Shown: positions 25,793 through 33,737 of the stretch, piece after piece
How the letters are laid out: every line of letters starts with the position of its first letter
Position numbering within the stretch: position 1 is the stretch's first letter
Assembly (NCBI RefSeq): GCF_018780585.1
Contig: NZ_JADMJL010000011.1
Span: forward strand, 62,001 to 126,000
Direction: 5' to 3'
DNA: 64,000 bases
Origin: Methyloversatilis discipulorum
Lineage (GTDB): Bacteria > Pseudomonadota > Gammaproteobacteria > Burkholderiales > Rhodocyclaceae
Translations under genes and position numbers: made by a program
The notes under the pieces: generated by a model
Seen by the model: only the letters and a program-made list of their open reading frames with translations
What the model was told of the DNA's origin: nothing
Database searches by the model: none

Positions 25793-26524
25793 ATGATCAG
25801 TCTGCGCAAATCTTCCGAACGCGGCTTCGACGACCACGGCTGGGGCCAGTCGCATTTCAGCTTCTCCTTCGCCGACTACTACGACCCGGCACAGATGGGT
25901 TTTGGCACGCTGCGCGCGCTGATGGAAGACACGATAGAGCCGTCAGGCGGCTTCGGCACCCATCCGCACCGCGACATGGAAATCGTCACCGTGGTGCTGG
26001 CGGGCGAACTGACGCACCGCGATTCACTCGGCAATACCGGCGTGCTGCGCGCTGGCGACGTGCAGCGCATGAGTGCGGGCACTGGCGTCAAGCACAGCGA
26101 GTTCAACCACGCCGCGACGACACCGGTGCGCATGCTGCAGATCTGGCTGCTGCCGGAATCGCGCGGCATCGCCCCCGGCTACGCACAGCAGCACTTTGCC
26201 GACAGCGCGCGGCGAGGTCGTCTGCTGCCGCTGGTGAATGCAGAGGGGCGCGACGGCGCACTCACCATCCACGCCGACGTTGCGCTGTACGCGAGCCGCC
26301 TCGACAGCGGTCACGCGCCGCTCACCCACCATCTCGCCGCCGGCCGCAAGGCCTATGTGCACCTGATCGACGGCGAACTGACGGTGAACGGGCAGCGCCT
26401 CGAAACCGGCGATGCGCTGCGCATCGAGCACGAGGACGAAGTTGTACTTGAACAGGGGCGTGCCGCACATGCGCTGCTGTTCGATCTGGGCAGTCATTCC
26501 ACTACTGAAGGGAGATCAGCATGA
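25793..26524 (+). CDS. Pirin-family protein (YhhW-like)
   Basis: A 243-residue bicupin. The metal site is in the N-terminal cupin: THPHRDMEIV (two His) and the later KHSEFN. The GGFGTHPHRDMEIVT and GDVQRMSAGTG wording is typical of pirins, some of which show quercetin 2,3-dioxygenase activity or act as redox sensors. AAGGAGA precedes ATG 25793. The next gene starts inside its stop (ATGA). Being divergent from a LysR gene, with a palindrome between, it is probably controlled by that regulator. Confidence 0.93.
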   Translation: MISLRKSSERGFDDHGWGQSHFSFSFADYYDPAQMGFGTLRALMEDTIEPSGGFGTHPHRDMEIVTVVLAGELTHRDSLGNTGVLRAGDVQRMSAGTGVKHSEFNHAATTPVRMLQIWLLPESRGIAPGYAQQHFADSARRGRLLPLVNAEGRDGALTIHADVALYASRLDSGHAPLTHHLAAGRKAYVHLIDGELTVNGQRLETGDALRIEHEDEVVLEQGRAAHALLFDLGSHSTTEGRSA

Positions 26525-27090
26525 CGCAAGTTGCCATCGTTTATCACAGCGGCTACGGCCACACCCGCCGCATGGCGCAAGCCGTTGCCGACGGCGCAGC
26601 AGAGGGCGCGCAGGTGCAGCAGATCGAAATCGACGCCGAGGGCAATGTGCCGGAGTCGGCTTGGGCGACGCTGCTGGCGGCAGACGCCATCGTGTTCGGC
26701 AGCCCGACCTATATGGGCAGCGTGTCGTGGCAGTTCAAGAAATTCGCCGACGCGACCTCGAAGCCGTGGTTCACGCAGCAGTGGAAGGACAAGCTGGCTG
26801 CCGGCTTCACCAACTCGGCGTCGATGAACGGCGACAAGCACTCGACGCTGCATTACTTCATGACGCTGGCGATGCAGCACAGCATGCTGTGGGTCGGCAC
26901 CGGCCTGATGCCGAGCAACAGCAAGGCGGCGACGCGCGAAGATATCAACTACGTGGCGTCCTTCGCCGGTGCGATGGCGGCTACGCCGTCGGATGCGTCG
27001 GTCGATGAAATGGTCGAAGGCGATCTGAAGACCGCACGACTGTTCGGCGCACGCGTTGCGCAGCAAGCGGCGCGACTGGCCGCACGCTGA
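26521..27090 (+). CDS. Flavodoxin-fold NAD(P)H:quinone oxidoreductase-like protein (WrbA-related)
   Basis: A 189-residue flavodoxin-like protein. The FMN phosphate loop is in YHSGYGHTRRMA, the second loop is FGSPTYMGSVSWQFKKF, and the third is in TNSASMNGDKHSTL. It is close in length and motif to WrbA-type quinone reductases, which reduce quinones by two electrons and so avoid semiquinone stress. It is translationally coupled to pirin through a 4-base overlap and probably belongs to the same LysR-controlled unit. Quinone or other redox substrate not resolved. Confidence 0.88.
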   Translation: MTQVAIVYHSGYGHTRRMAQAVADGAAEGAQVQQIEIDAEGNVPESAWATLLAADAIVFGSPTYMGSVSWQFKKFADATSKPWFTQQWKDKLAAGFTNSASMNGDKHSTLHYFMTLAMQHSMLWVGTGLMPSNSKAATREDINYVASFAGAMAATPSDASVDEMVEGDLKTARLFGARVAQQAARLAAR

Positions 27091-27129
27091 GCGGGCGGGG
27101 CCCGGGAAGGCAGGGCGTTTCCCCGAAGG

Positions 27130-27492
27130 TCAGTACAGCTCGGGGAAGCGCTCCAGCCAGGTCCACGCCACGGCGAGAACGATGGCGACGATGCCGGTCC
27201 AGGTGCCGGTGACGAAGCAGCAGGCGGCTGGAATCACCAGACCGGCAAACTCGTCGAACATCATGCCGAAGGCGAACCAGAAGGCGGTGAACAGCAGCCA
27301 CTTCACGATGAAGCCGGGCAGGTGGCGCCGCATCGAGCGGTTGTGACGGTAGCTCTGCACGCGCTCCATCCAGGAACCGCGCGTGCAATCGCGGAAGTAG
27401 AGGAAGGGCCAGATGTAGCGCCACCACAGGCGCAGCATCGACTCCGGCTCGTGCGCCGGTTCCAGGCCCTGCTCGGTTGCGTGCTGTCCCAT
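27130..27492 (-). CDS. Small two-helix membrane protein of unknown function
   Basis: A 120-residue protein with a basic cytoplasmic N-terminal half (RDCTRGSW, RVQSYRHNRSMRRHLPG) and two predicted membrane helices (residues ~62-80 and ~88-110). No cleavable signal peptide or known domain is recognised. It sits alone between the flavodoxin gene (convergent) and the parvulin gene. The start ATG at 27492 gives an acidic leading stretch. Function unknown. Confidence 0.65.
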   Translation of the reverse strand: MGQHATEQGLEPAHEPESMLRLWWRYIWPFLYFRDCTRGSWMERVQSYRHNRSMRRHLPGFIVKWLLFTAFWFAFGMMFDEFAGLVIPAACCFVTGTWTGIVAIVLAVAWTWLERFPELY

Positions 27493-27588
27493 GTCGCGTC
27501 CTTCCTTCCTCGGTCCATCCGACCGGATTTACGGCCGGGTGGACGCGGGGTTGAGGCGACGCGCCGTGAGGCGGGCGGCGCCGGGTGA

Positions 27589-28413
27589 TTACTTGATCGC
27601 GGCCTTCTGACGCAGTTCGTTCACGTGGGCGGCGATGGTCTGCTGCTCCAGACGCTGGGCGATCTGCGGCTTTGCTTCATCATAGGACGGCAGCTTCAGG
27701 TCGCGCACGTCTTCCAGCTTGATGATGTGGTAGCCGAAGTCGCTGCGCACCGGTTGCGGCGTGAACTTGCCCTTCTCGAGCTTGACCAGCGCTTCCGAGA
27801 AGGGCTTCACGTACTGCGCCGGCGCGCTCCAGCCGAGGTCGCCGCCGCGGTCCTTCGAGCCCGGATCTTCCGAATCCTTGGCCAGGTCCTCGAACTTCTC
27901 GCCGGCCTGCAGCTTGCCGATGATTTCCTTCGCCTTGTCCTCGGTCTTCACCAGGATGTGGCGCGCCTTGTATTCCTTGTTGCCCAGACCGGTCTTGATC
28001 TTCTCGTACTCGGCCTTGATCGTGTCTTCGGTGACCGGGTGGCTGCGCACGTAATCCTGCAGATAGGCCTGGATCAGCACCGCCTGCTTGGCCAGTTCGG
28101 CCTGGTGCATCAGCGCGGCGTTCTTGTCCATGCCCTTGGCGGCAGCGGCCTGGGTCAGCACTTCGCGGCGGATCAGTTCCTCGCGCACGGCGTTGCGCAG
28201 CTGGTCGCCGTCCTGCTGGCCCTGGGCCACCTGGTTGCGGATCATGATGTCGGCGCGGCCCTGCGGGATCGCCTTGCCATTGACCGTAGCGAGCACGCCT
28301 TCGGCCGGCGCGGCGGCGGGCGCTGCAGCCTTCTCCTTGGCCTTCTGCGCCATGGCGGGTGCGGCGAATGCGGTCATCACGGCGAGGGTCAGGACGGAAA
28401 GCGTGTGTTTCAT
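27589..28413 (-). CDS. Periplasmic parvulin-type peptidyl-prolyl isomerase
   Basis: A 274-residue exported foldase. Signal peptide ends AAPAMAQ. Residues ~30-130 form a SurA/PrsA-like helical chaperone region, and residues ~150-240 a parvulin domain (YKARHILVKTEDKAK, SEDPGSKDRGGDLGW, FGYHIIKLEDVR). It helps fold exported proteins. It is last in a yciB-yciI-bolA-ppiC series, a common betaproteobacterial order, with a 51-base gap after bolA that could hold its own promoter. Confidence 0.92.
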   Translation of the reverse strand: MKHTLSVLTLAVMTAFAAPAMAQKAKEKAAAPAAAPAEGVLATVNGKAIPQGRADIMIRNQVAQGQQDGDQLRNAVREELIRREVLTQAAAAKGMDKNAALMHQAELAKQAVLIQAYLQDYVRSHPVTEDTIKAEYEKIKTGLGNKEYKARHILVKTEDKAKEIIGKLQAGEKFEDLAKDSEDPGSKDRGGDLGWSAPAQYVKPFSEALVKLEKGKFTPQPVRSDFGYHIIKLEDVRDLKLPSYDEAKPQIAQRLEQQTIAAHVNELRQKAAIK

Positions 28414-28464
28414 CGATTTACCTTTCGGGTGGAATCCGGTTGCGGATTGCGTTGTGCCTGTCCG

Positions 28465-28749
28465 TCACGGCGCGGCGTTTTCGCCGGGTGCGCGTGCGAC
28501 GATGGACAGGGCGTGGATGTCGCGCTGCATCAGGTCGCCCAGTGCAGCGTAGATGATGCGGTGACGTTCCATCGTGCGCCGACCGTCGAACTGCTCGGAC
28601 ACGATGGACAGACGATAGTGCCGGCCGCCCGAACGCGCGCCGGCGTGACCGGCGTGCAGGTGCGACTCGTCGATCAGTTCGAGCGCCGATGGCGCGAGCG
28701 TTGCGAGGCGCTCGCGTATCGTCGCTTCGAGTGCAGCGGCGTCGCTCAC
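28465..28749 (-). CDS. bolA: BolA-family protein
   Basis: A 94-residue protein of the BolA family. Family traits: a helix ATIRERL at the N-terminus, [38 protein letters not shown], and the conserved C-terminal His in IHALSIVA. BolA proteins pair with monothiol glutaredoxins to handle Fe-S clusters and also affect cell shape. The start is GTG 28749, overlapping the yciI stop as GTGA; upstream in-frame options lie inside yciI. It is part of the yciB-yciI-bolA-ppiC series. Confidence 0.9.
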   Translation of the reverse strand: MSDAAALEATIRERLATLAPSALELIDESHLHAGHAGARSGGRHYRLSIVSEQFDGRRTMERHRIIYAALGDLMQRDIHALSIVARAPGENAAP

Positions 28750-29048
28750 GCCGGGAACACCTTGCGGAAGGGCTTCACGGTCATGCGGGCGAACACGCCC
28801 TCGACCGTGTAGGGGTCTTCTTCCGCCCACTCCTGCGCCGCTTCCAGCGATTCGAACTCGGCGACGATGAGGCTGCCGGTGTAACCAGCAGCACCCGGAT
28901 CGACGGCGTCCACGGCAGGCAGCGGACCGGCGATCAGCAGCCGGCCTTCGTCCTGCAGTGCCTGCAGCCGGGCCAGGTGACCGGGTCGGGCCGCCATCCG
29001 CTTATCGAGACTGTTGGGGACGTCTTCGCCCATCAATGCGTAGTACAT
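28746..29048 (-). CDS. yciI: YciI-family protein
   Basis: A 100-residue ferredoxin-like alpha/beta protein. The N-terminus MYYALMGED with a later RPGHLARLQ carries the conserved His and Asp pair of the family. GPLPAVD and [17 protein letters not shown] follow. The biochemical role is poorly known (some relatives are hydrolases or dioxygenase-like). It overlaps bolA by four bases and follows yciB by 16, so these are one transcription unit. Confidence 0.9.
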   Translation of the reverse strand: MYYALMGEDVPNSLDKRMAARPGHLARLQALQDEGRLLIAGPLPAVDAVDPGAAGYTGSLIVAEFESLEAAQEWAEEDPYTVEGVFARMTVKPFRKVFPA

Positions 29049-29064
29049 GCAGTCCTCTATTGGA

Positions 29065-29673
29065 TCAGGAATTCTTTTCTTCGATGTGACGCGACAGCAT
29101 GAAACCTTGCGCGAGCACGAACAGGAACATCAGACCCATGCCGCCGTAAAGCTTGAAGTTCACCCACGCTTCCTCGCTGTAGCTGTAGGCCACATAGAGG
29201 TTGAGTACACCCATCACCGTGAAGAAGGCGATCCACGACGCGTTGAGCCGCGACCATACGGGTTCGGGCAGTTCCACCTGTTCCTGCATCAGTGCGCGAA
29301 TCAGATTGCGCTTGAGGAAGAGAACAGACACCGTCAGCGTCAGCGCGAACAGCCAGTAGAGCACGGTCGGCTTCCACTTGATGAAGGTCGCGTCGTGGAA
29401 GAACAGCGTGGCGCCGCCGAACACGACGATGATGGCCAGGCTCACCCACAGCATGGTGTCGACCTTGCGGCCACGTGCCATCAGCCACAGCACCTGACCG
29501 ATGGTCGCGACGATGGCCACCCCGGTGGCGATCAGTATGGGGGCCTGGCTGGCGACGATGCCCTGACCCAGCAGCTGGGTCGCCAGCGCATGCGAGGCCT
29601 CGGGCGACGCGCCGGCGAACTTGTAGGCTGCGAAGAAAAGCAGGACCGGCAGCAGGTCGAACAGGAATTTCAT
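29065..29673 (-). CDS. yciB: Inner-membrane protein YciB (septation protein A/IspZ)
   Basis: A 202-residue polytopic membrane protein with about five helices. Family signposts: [19 protein letters not shown] at the start, [19 protein letters not shown], and [17 protein letters not shown] near the C-terminus. YciB homologues take part in envelope synthesis and cell division. It is first in the yciB-yciI-bolA-ppiC operon; the promoter should lie in the 220-base gap shared with the divergent HU gene. Confidence 0.92.
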   Translation of the reverse strand: MKFLFDLLPVLLFFAAYKFAGASPEASHALATQLLGQGIVASQAPILIATGVAIVATIGQVLWLMARGRKVDTMLWVSLAIIVVFGGATLFFHDATFIKWKPTVLYWLFALTLTVSVLFLKRNLIRALMQEQVELPEPVWSRLNASWIAFFTVMGVLNLYVAYSYSEEAWVNFKLYGGMGLMFLFVLAQGFMLSRHIEEKNS

Positions 29674-29813
29674 GGTCGCGGATTATGCCCGGTCGTTCGC
29701 AACAGTGTCCAACACACACATCCGGTAACACCGAAATCCGGCATGGAACTGGCTTGGCGATGAAAATGTTGCGGGAGGGCGCGAGAATTCATGAAGAAAG
29801 TCCGCATACCCGC

Positions 29814-29842
29814 TTGTGAAGCGCGCCCGGCCTCACTATCAT
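29814..29842 (+). promoter_or_regulatory. Candidate sigma-70 promoter of the HU gene
   Basis: TTGTGA (29814-29819) and TATCAT (29837-29842) are spaced by 17 bases, about 50 bases before the HU start codon. Confidence 0.55.
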
Positions 29843-29893
29843 CCCGTCAGGTTTTCCCGCGCGCCCTTGCGTACAACCAAGTAGGAGACTTAG

Positions 29894-30172
29894 ATGAACA
29901 AAGCAGAACTGATCGAAGCACTCGCCAAGAAAGCCGATGTTTCCAAGGCCGCCGCCGGCCGCATGCTCGATGGTTTCCTCGAGTCCGTCACCACCGAACT
30001 GAAGAAGGGCGGCAAGGTCACGCTCGTGGGCTTCGGTACCTTCGCAACCGGCAAGCGCGCTGCCCGTACCGGCCGCAATCCGCGCACCGGCGCAACGATC
30101 AAGATCCCGGCCGCCAAGACTGCCAAGTTCACTGCAGGCGCAGCGCTGAAGAAGTCGATCAACAAGAAGTAA
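29894..30172 (+). CDS. hup: HU-family DNA-binding protein
   Basis: A 92-residue nucleoid protein. It starts [11 protein letters not shown], has the beta-arm region [21 protein letters not shown], and ends KPxxx-like in basic residues (KKSINKK). Arm sequence [13 protein letters not shown] is typical of HU rather than IHF. GTAGGAGA lies just before the ATG. It has its own promoter candidate and a strong terminator, so it is probably expressed alone at a high level. Confidence 0.96.
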   Translation: MNKAELIEALAKKADVSKAAAGRMLDGFLESVTTELKKGGKVTLVGFGTFATGKRAARTGRNPRTGATIKIPAAKTAKFTAGAALKKSINKK

Positions 30173-30256
30173 GCAACGGATTCGTTCCGCAGGTGTCCTC
30201 ACAGGGCCTGCGGATGGCGTACCGGCGGTCCATGCCGACGGTGCGGCCAGGGAAAG

Positions 30257-30293
30257 CGGGAGTGTCGAGTGACGACACTCCCGTTTTCTTTTT
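30257..30293 (+). terminator. Rho-independent terminator after the HU gene
   Basis: CGGGAGTGTCG-AGTGA-CGACACTCCCG, a perfect 11-bp stem, followed by TTTTCTTTTT. Confidence 0.92.
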
Positions 30294-30376
30294 GTGCGTC
30301 CGCAAGCTGCTGCGCAGCGCCGTCGGCTCACGTTACCATCCGCGCACCACGTCTCATCGCTCGCCAAGCCAGCCCC

Positions 30377-31150
30377 ATGATCATCGTCCTGTCGCCCGCC
30401 AAGTCACTCGACTACGAATCGCCGCTTGCCACGAAAAAGTCCACCCGCCCGGATTTCCTCGACCATTCCGCCGAACTGATAGACATCCTGCGCCGCAAGA
30501 GCCCGGCGGACATCGCGTCGCTGATGTCGATCTCCGATCCGCTGGCGGCGCTCAATGTCGCCCGCTACGCCGACTGGACGCGCGACTACACGGCGCCGCA
30601 GGGACGTCAGGCGGTGCTCGCCTTCAACGGCGATGTCTACGAGGGCCTCGATGCACCGACTCTGCCGCCCGCTGCACTGGACTGGCTGCAGCAGCACGTG
30701 CGCATCCTGTCCGGCCTGTACGGCGTGCTGCGACCGCTCGACCTGATGCTGCCCTACCGGCTCGAAATGGGCACCCGGCTGCCGAACGCGCGCGGCAAGG
30801 ATCTGTATGCGTTCTGGGGTGACCTGCCCGCGCAGGCGCTCAATGCACTGTTCGAGAACGATGCGCACCCGGTGCTGGTCAACCTCGCCAGCGATGAGTA
30901 CTTCAAGTCCGTGCGACGCAAGGTACTGAAGGCGCAGGTGATCCAGCCCGTGTTCCAGGACTGGAAGGGCGGCAACTACAAGGTGATCAGTTTCTTTGCC
31001 AAACGCGCACGCGGCCTGATGGCACGCTATGCGGCGGAGAAGCGGATCGACGATGCCGACGCGCTGCGCGATTTCGCGGTCGAGGGCTATGCGCTCGACG
31101 CCGCGGCGTCGACGGCCACCGAATGGATATTCAGAAGACGTCTCGACTGA
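30377..31150 (+). CDS. yaaA: Peroxide stress protein YaaA
   Basis: A 257-residue protein of the UPF0246/YaaA family. It starts [15 protein letters not shown] and carries [47 protein letters not shown] and [17 protein letters not shown], all family signatures. YaaA lowers intracellular free iron and limits oxidative DNA damage under peroxide stress and binds DNA through a helix-hairpin-helix-like fold. ATG 30377 gives the canonical N-terminus. It stands alone after the HU terminator. Confidence 0.95.
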   Translation: MIIVLSPAKSLDYESPLATKKSTRPDFLDHSAELIDILRRKSPADIASLMSISDPLAALNVARYADWTRDYTAPQGRQAVLAFNGDVYEGLDAPTLPPAALDWLQQHVRILSGLYGVLRPLDLMLPYRLEMGTRLPNARGKDLYAFWGDLPAQALNALFENDAHPVLVNLASDEYFKSVRRKVLKAQVIQPVFQDWKGGNYKVISFFAKRARGLMARYAAEKRIDDADALRDFAVEGYALDAAASTATEWIFRRRLD

Positions 31151-31181
31151 GACACATAACTACACCGAGGAGAAGCAAGCC

Positions 31182-31769
31182 ATGAAGCAGTTCCGCATCG
31201 TCCGTGGCGCGCTTGCGCTGGCCGTCGCACTGGCCTGTGCAGGAGGCGCGCAGGCACAGGAGAACGCGTCGGATCGACTGTTCCGCGAATGCCTGGCCGC
31301 CAGGGCCGACAACAATATCGGCCTCGCCGACGAGCTGTGCTACAAGGCGCTGGTCCATCCGGATTTCAAGAACGTGCCGGCCGAGGCGCGCTCGCAGCGC
31401 ATATATAACTACGCGCAGCTCAAGCGCATGCTGGGCAACTGGGAAGGCGCCGAGGAACTGCTGCGCGAGACGCTGGCGCTCGAAGAACAGCGCGCAGGCA
31501 GTACGCCGGACCTGCCGCTGGCGCGCCGTCTGGCCGAGCTGTCGATCGCGCTGGCCGCGCAGGGCAAGTGGCCGGAGGGGCTGCAGGCGATCGAGCGGCT
31601 GATGCCGATGGCCGACAAGTTCCAGGGTGGGGAGCGCGCCGCCGTGGCGGAGCTGTTCCGCAATTACGTGCCGCAGGCGGCCGCTGCCGGACGCGTCGAA
31701 CTGGCGCGCCAGCTCGACGCCTATGCACACGCGGCGCCGGCACCCGAACCGCGCTTCATCGAACGCTGA
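31182..31769 (+). CDS. Exported TPR-like protein of unknown function
   Basis: A 195-residue protein with a signal peptide (ending AGGAQAQEN) and an all-helical mature part. The helices pair as in tetratricopeptide repeats: RLFRECLAARADNNIGLADELCYKAL, NYAQLKRMLGNWEGAEELLRETLALEE and LAELSIALAAQGKWPEGLQAIERL. It should act in the periplasm as a protein-binding scaffold. AGGAGA precedes ATG 31182. It is 31 bases after yaaA and 46 bases before the dienelactone hydrolase, so may be co-transcribed. No specific role can be assigned. Confidence 0.75.
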   Translation: MKQFRIVRGALALAVALACAGGAQAQENASDRLFRECLAARADNNIGLADELCYKALVHPDFKNVPAEARSQRIYNYAQLKRMLGNWEGAEELLRETLALEEQRAGSTPDLPLARRLAELSIALAAQGKWPEGLQAIERLMPMADKFQGGERAAVAELFRNYVPQAAAAGRVELARQLDAYAHAAPAPEPRFIER

Positions 31770-31815
31770 ACCCTCGAAAGCTGAACCCTTTCCGAACCGC
31801 AAGAGGAGTGCCGAC

Positions 31816-32670
31816 GTGACCCAGCCCGACAATCCCCACCGGCGTGATTTCCTGCTCGGAGCCGGCGCAGCCGGCTTTGCCATCGCGGTGCAACCGGTCA
31901 TCGCGCAGCAGGTGATCACGACGCCGGACAGCGGTCTGGTGACCGGCATGTCGTCGACGCGCGCCAGCGACGGCCGCGCGCTGCCGCTTTACAGCGCGCG
32001 GCCGGACAAGCCGGGCAAGCCGCCGGTGGTGCTGGTGGTGTCGGAAATCTTCGGTGTGCATGAGCACATCCGCGACGTCTGCCGTCGCTTCGCGCACGAA
32101 GGCTATCTGGCCGTCGCGCCGGAAATGTTCTTCCGTCACGGCGATCCGGCGGCGATCGGCAGCGTGCAGGAAATCATCGAGCGCGTCGTGTCGAAGGTGG
32201 CTGACGCTCAGGTGATGGCCGACCTGGATGCCTGCGTCGACTGGGCCCGCGAGCAGGGCGGCGACGTGAAGCGCCTGCACGCGACCGGCTTCTGCTGGGG
32301 CGGACGCGTGACCTGGCTGTATGCCTCGCATCAGCCCGCGCTGCGTTCCGGCGTCGCCTGGTACGGACGCCTCGACGGGGTGCCGAGCGAACTGACACCG
32401 CTGCATCCGCTCGACGTGGTCGACAGCATTCACGCGCCGGTGCTCGGGCTCTACGGCGGTCAGGACCAGGGCATTCCGAACAGCGATGTCGACGCCATGC
32501 GCGCGGCGCTGAAGAAGTCGACGTCGGCGGCGGCGCGCAAGTCGGACATCGTGCTTTACCCGGACGCGCCGCACGCTTTTCACGCCGACTACCGCCCGAG
32601 TTACCGCGCCGGCGACGCGGCCGACGCCTGGAAGCGCTGTCTCGCCTGGATGGCGGCCAACGGCCAGTAA
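31816..32670 (+). CDS. Dienelactone hydrolase family protein with Tat signal
   Basis: A 284-residue alpha/beta hydrolase. The triad of the family is visible: Cys160 in TGFCWGG (nucleophile), Asp217 in GGQDQGIP and His253 or His256 in PHAFHAD. The N-terminus has a twin-arginine signal (RRDFLLGAGAAGFA), so it is exported folded. The start is GTG 31816, with AAGAGGAG upstream. Family members open dienelactones in chloroaromatic breakdown, but most Tat-exported relatives have no proven substrate. Confidence 0.9.
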   Translation: MTQPDNPHRRDFLLGAGAAGFAIAVQPVIAQQVITTPDSGLVTGMSSTRASDGRALPLYSARPDKPGKPPVVLVVSEIFGVHEHIRDVCRRFAHEGYLAVAPEMFFRHGDPAAIGSVQEIIERVVSKVADAQVMADLDACVDWAREQGGDVKRLHATGFCWGGRVTWLYASHQPALRSGVAWYGRLDGVPSELTPLHPLDVVDSIHAPVLGLYGGQDQGIPNSDVDAMRAALKKSTSAAARKSDIVLYPDAPHAFHADYRPSYRAGDAADAWKRCLAWMAANGQ

Positions 32671-32714
32671 GCGTTCGCGCCCGCGCAGGGCGCGTGCGTC
32701 CGGTCGTGCAGGCC

Positions 32715-33704
32715 TCAGTGTGCGGTGTGTGCGAGGCCGAGCGACACGGTGGCCTTGGCGTGCGTGAGGTCGCGCGCCGCGCCACTGCCGAACAGGCAGG
32801 CGGCAAGCTGGTTCAGCAGCGGCTGCGGAATCGCGCGATGACCTTCGAGCATGTCCCGTATGCAGTCGGCGGTGCCATCGATGTCCTCGCCCGGCGGCAG
32901 TGGATTGGTCAGCGGCAGCGCGCCGCTTTCCGCCTCGAACAGCATGCGCGCGCTGCCGCGCTCGAACAGTTCGATGCGCGGCCGGCGCAGCGGGTCGGCG
33001 AACGAGTCGTCGTCCGGCGCCCGCATCAGCAGCGCTCTTTCGGGCGTACGCAGGAACATGTCGTGCAGGCGTGACAGCAACTGCGCGTCGGCGACGCAGA
33101 TGACGCGCAGGCTGTGCAGCGGCGCCGGATCGAGCAGCTTTGCCACGACGTGCGCGGTATTGCGATGGCCCATGCGCTCGCGCAGCCGGATCAGGCTGTC
33201 CAGCGACGGGTTCAGCACTTCGGTCGGCAGGATGGCGCAGTGGCCGGCGTGCAGCGTGTTCAGCGCCTCGGTCACGGTGCTGCACGGCAGGTGGCCGAGC
33301 CGCTCCAGCACGTCGAGACTGCCGGGCCGCGCGTTGCCGCCGCTCAGGCCATGCACCAGCACCGGCACGTCCAGCCGCGCCAGCATCAGCGCCAGCAGCG
33401 GCATCAGATTGGGCGCGCGGCCGGCCCGGGCGTAGCTCGGAATGACCACCATGCGCGGCAGATGCGGCGGCAGTTCCAGCGTCGGCACGCGCTCGTTCAG
33501 TGCGCGTGCAAAGCCGGCGAGCTCGTCGGCCGACTCGTGCTTCCAGCGCAGACTGGCCAGCACCGCACCCAGTTCGAGCGCCGGTATGCGGCCGTCCAGC
33601 ATGTCGGCGAACAGGCCGTGCGCCTCGGTCTCGGCGAGGTCACGCGCGTCGTCGCCGCGTCCGATCGCGGACAGCATTTCAGTCAGGCTCTGTGGGCTCA
33701 GCAT
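32715..33704 (-). CDS. ybiB: YbiB-like DNA-binding protein (TrpD2 family), first copy
   Basis: A 329-residue protein with the anthranilate phosphoribosyltransferase fold. It shows LFADMLDGRIPALELGAVLASLRWK at the N-terminus, then VVIPSYARAGRAPNLMPLLALML, VLVHGL and GHRNTAHVVAKLLDP. In YbiB the phosphoribosyl site has been lost and the protein binds nucleic acids. Here it is the last gene of the nitrate-assimilation series, 33 bases after nitrate reductase. A second copy lies at 45 kb. Confidence 0.88.
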   Translation of the reverse strand: MLSPQSLTEMLSAIGRGDDARDLAETEAHGLFADMLDGRIPALELGAVLASLRWKHESADELAGFARALNERVPTLELPPHLPRMVVIPSYARAGRAPNLMPLLALMLARLDVPVLVHGLSGGNARPGSLDVLERLGHLPCSTVTEALNTLHAGHCAILPTEVLNPSLDSLIRLRERMGHRNTAHVVAKLLDPAPLHSLRVICVADAQLLSRLHDMFLRTPERALLMRAPDDDSFADPLRRPRIELFERGSARMLFEAESGALPLTNPLPPGEDIDGTADCIRDMLEGHRAIPQPLLNQLAACLFGSGAARDLTHAKATVSLGLAHTAH

Positions 33705-33737
33705 CGCGTACGGCGCTCCATCCAGTTCAGTTTCTTG

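Noticed and set aside
29047-29763. A 238-codon plus-strand frame opposite yciB.
   Set aside because: Shadow of yciB with a Gln/His/Arg-rich product and no ribosome site.
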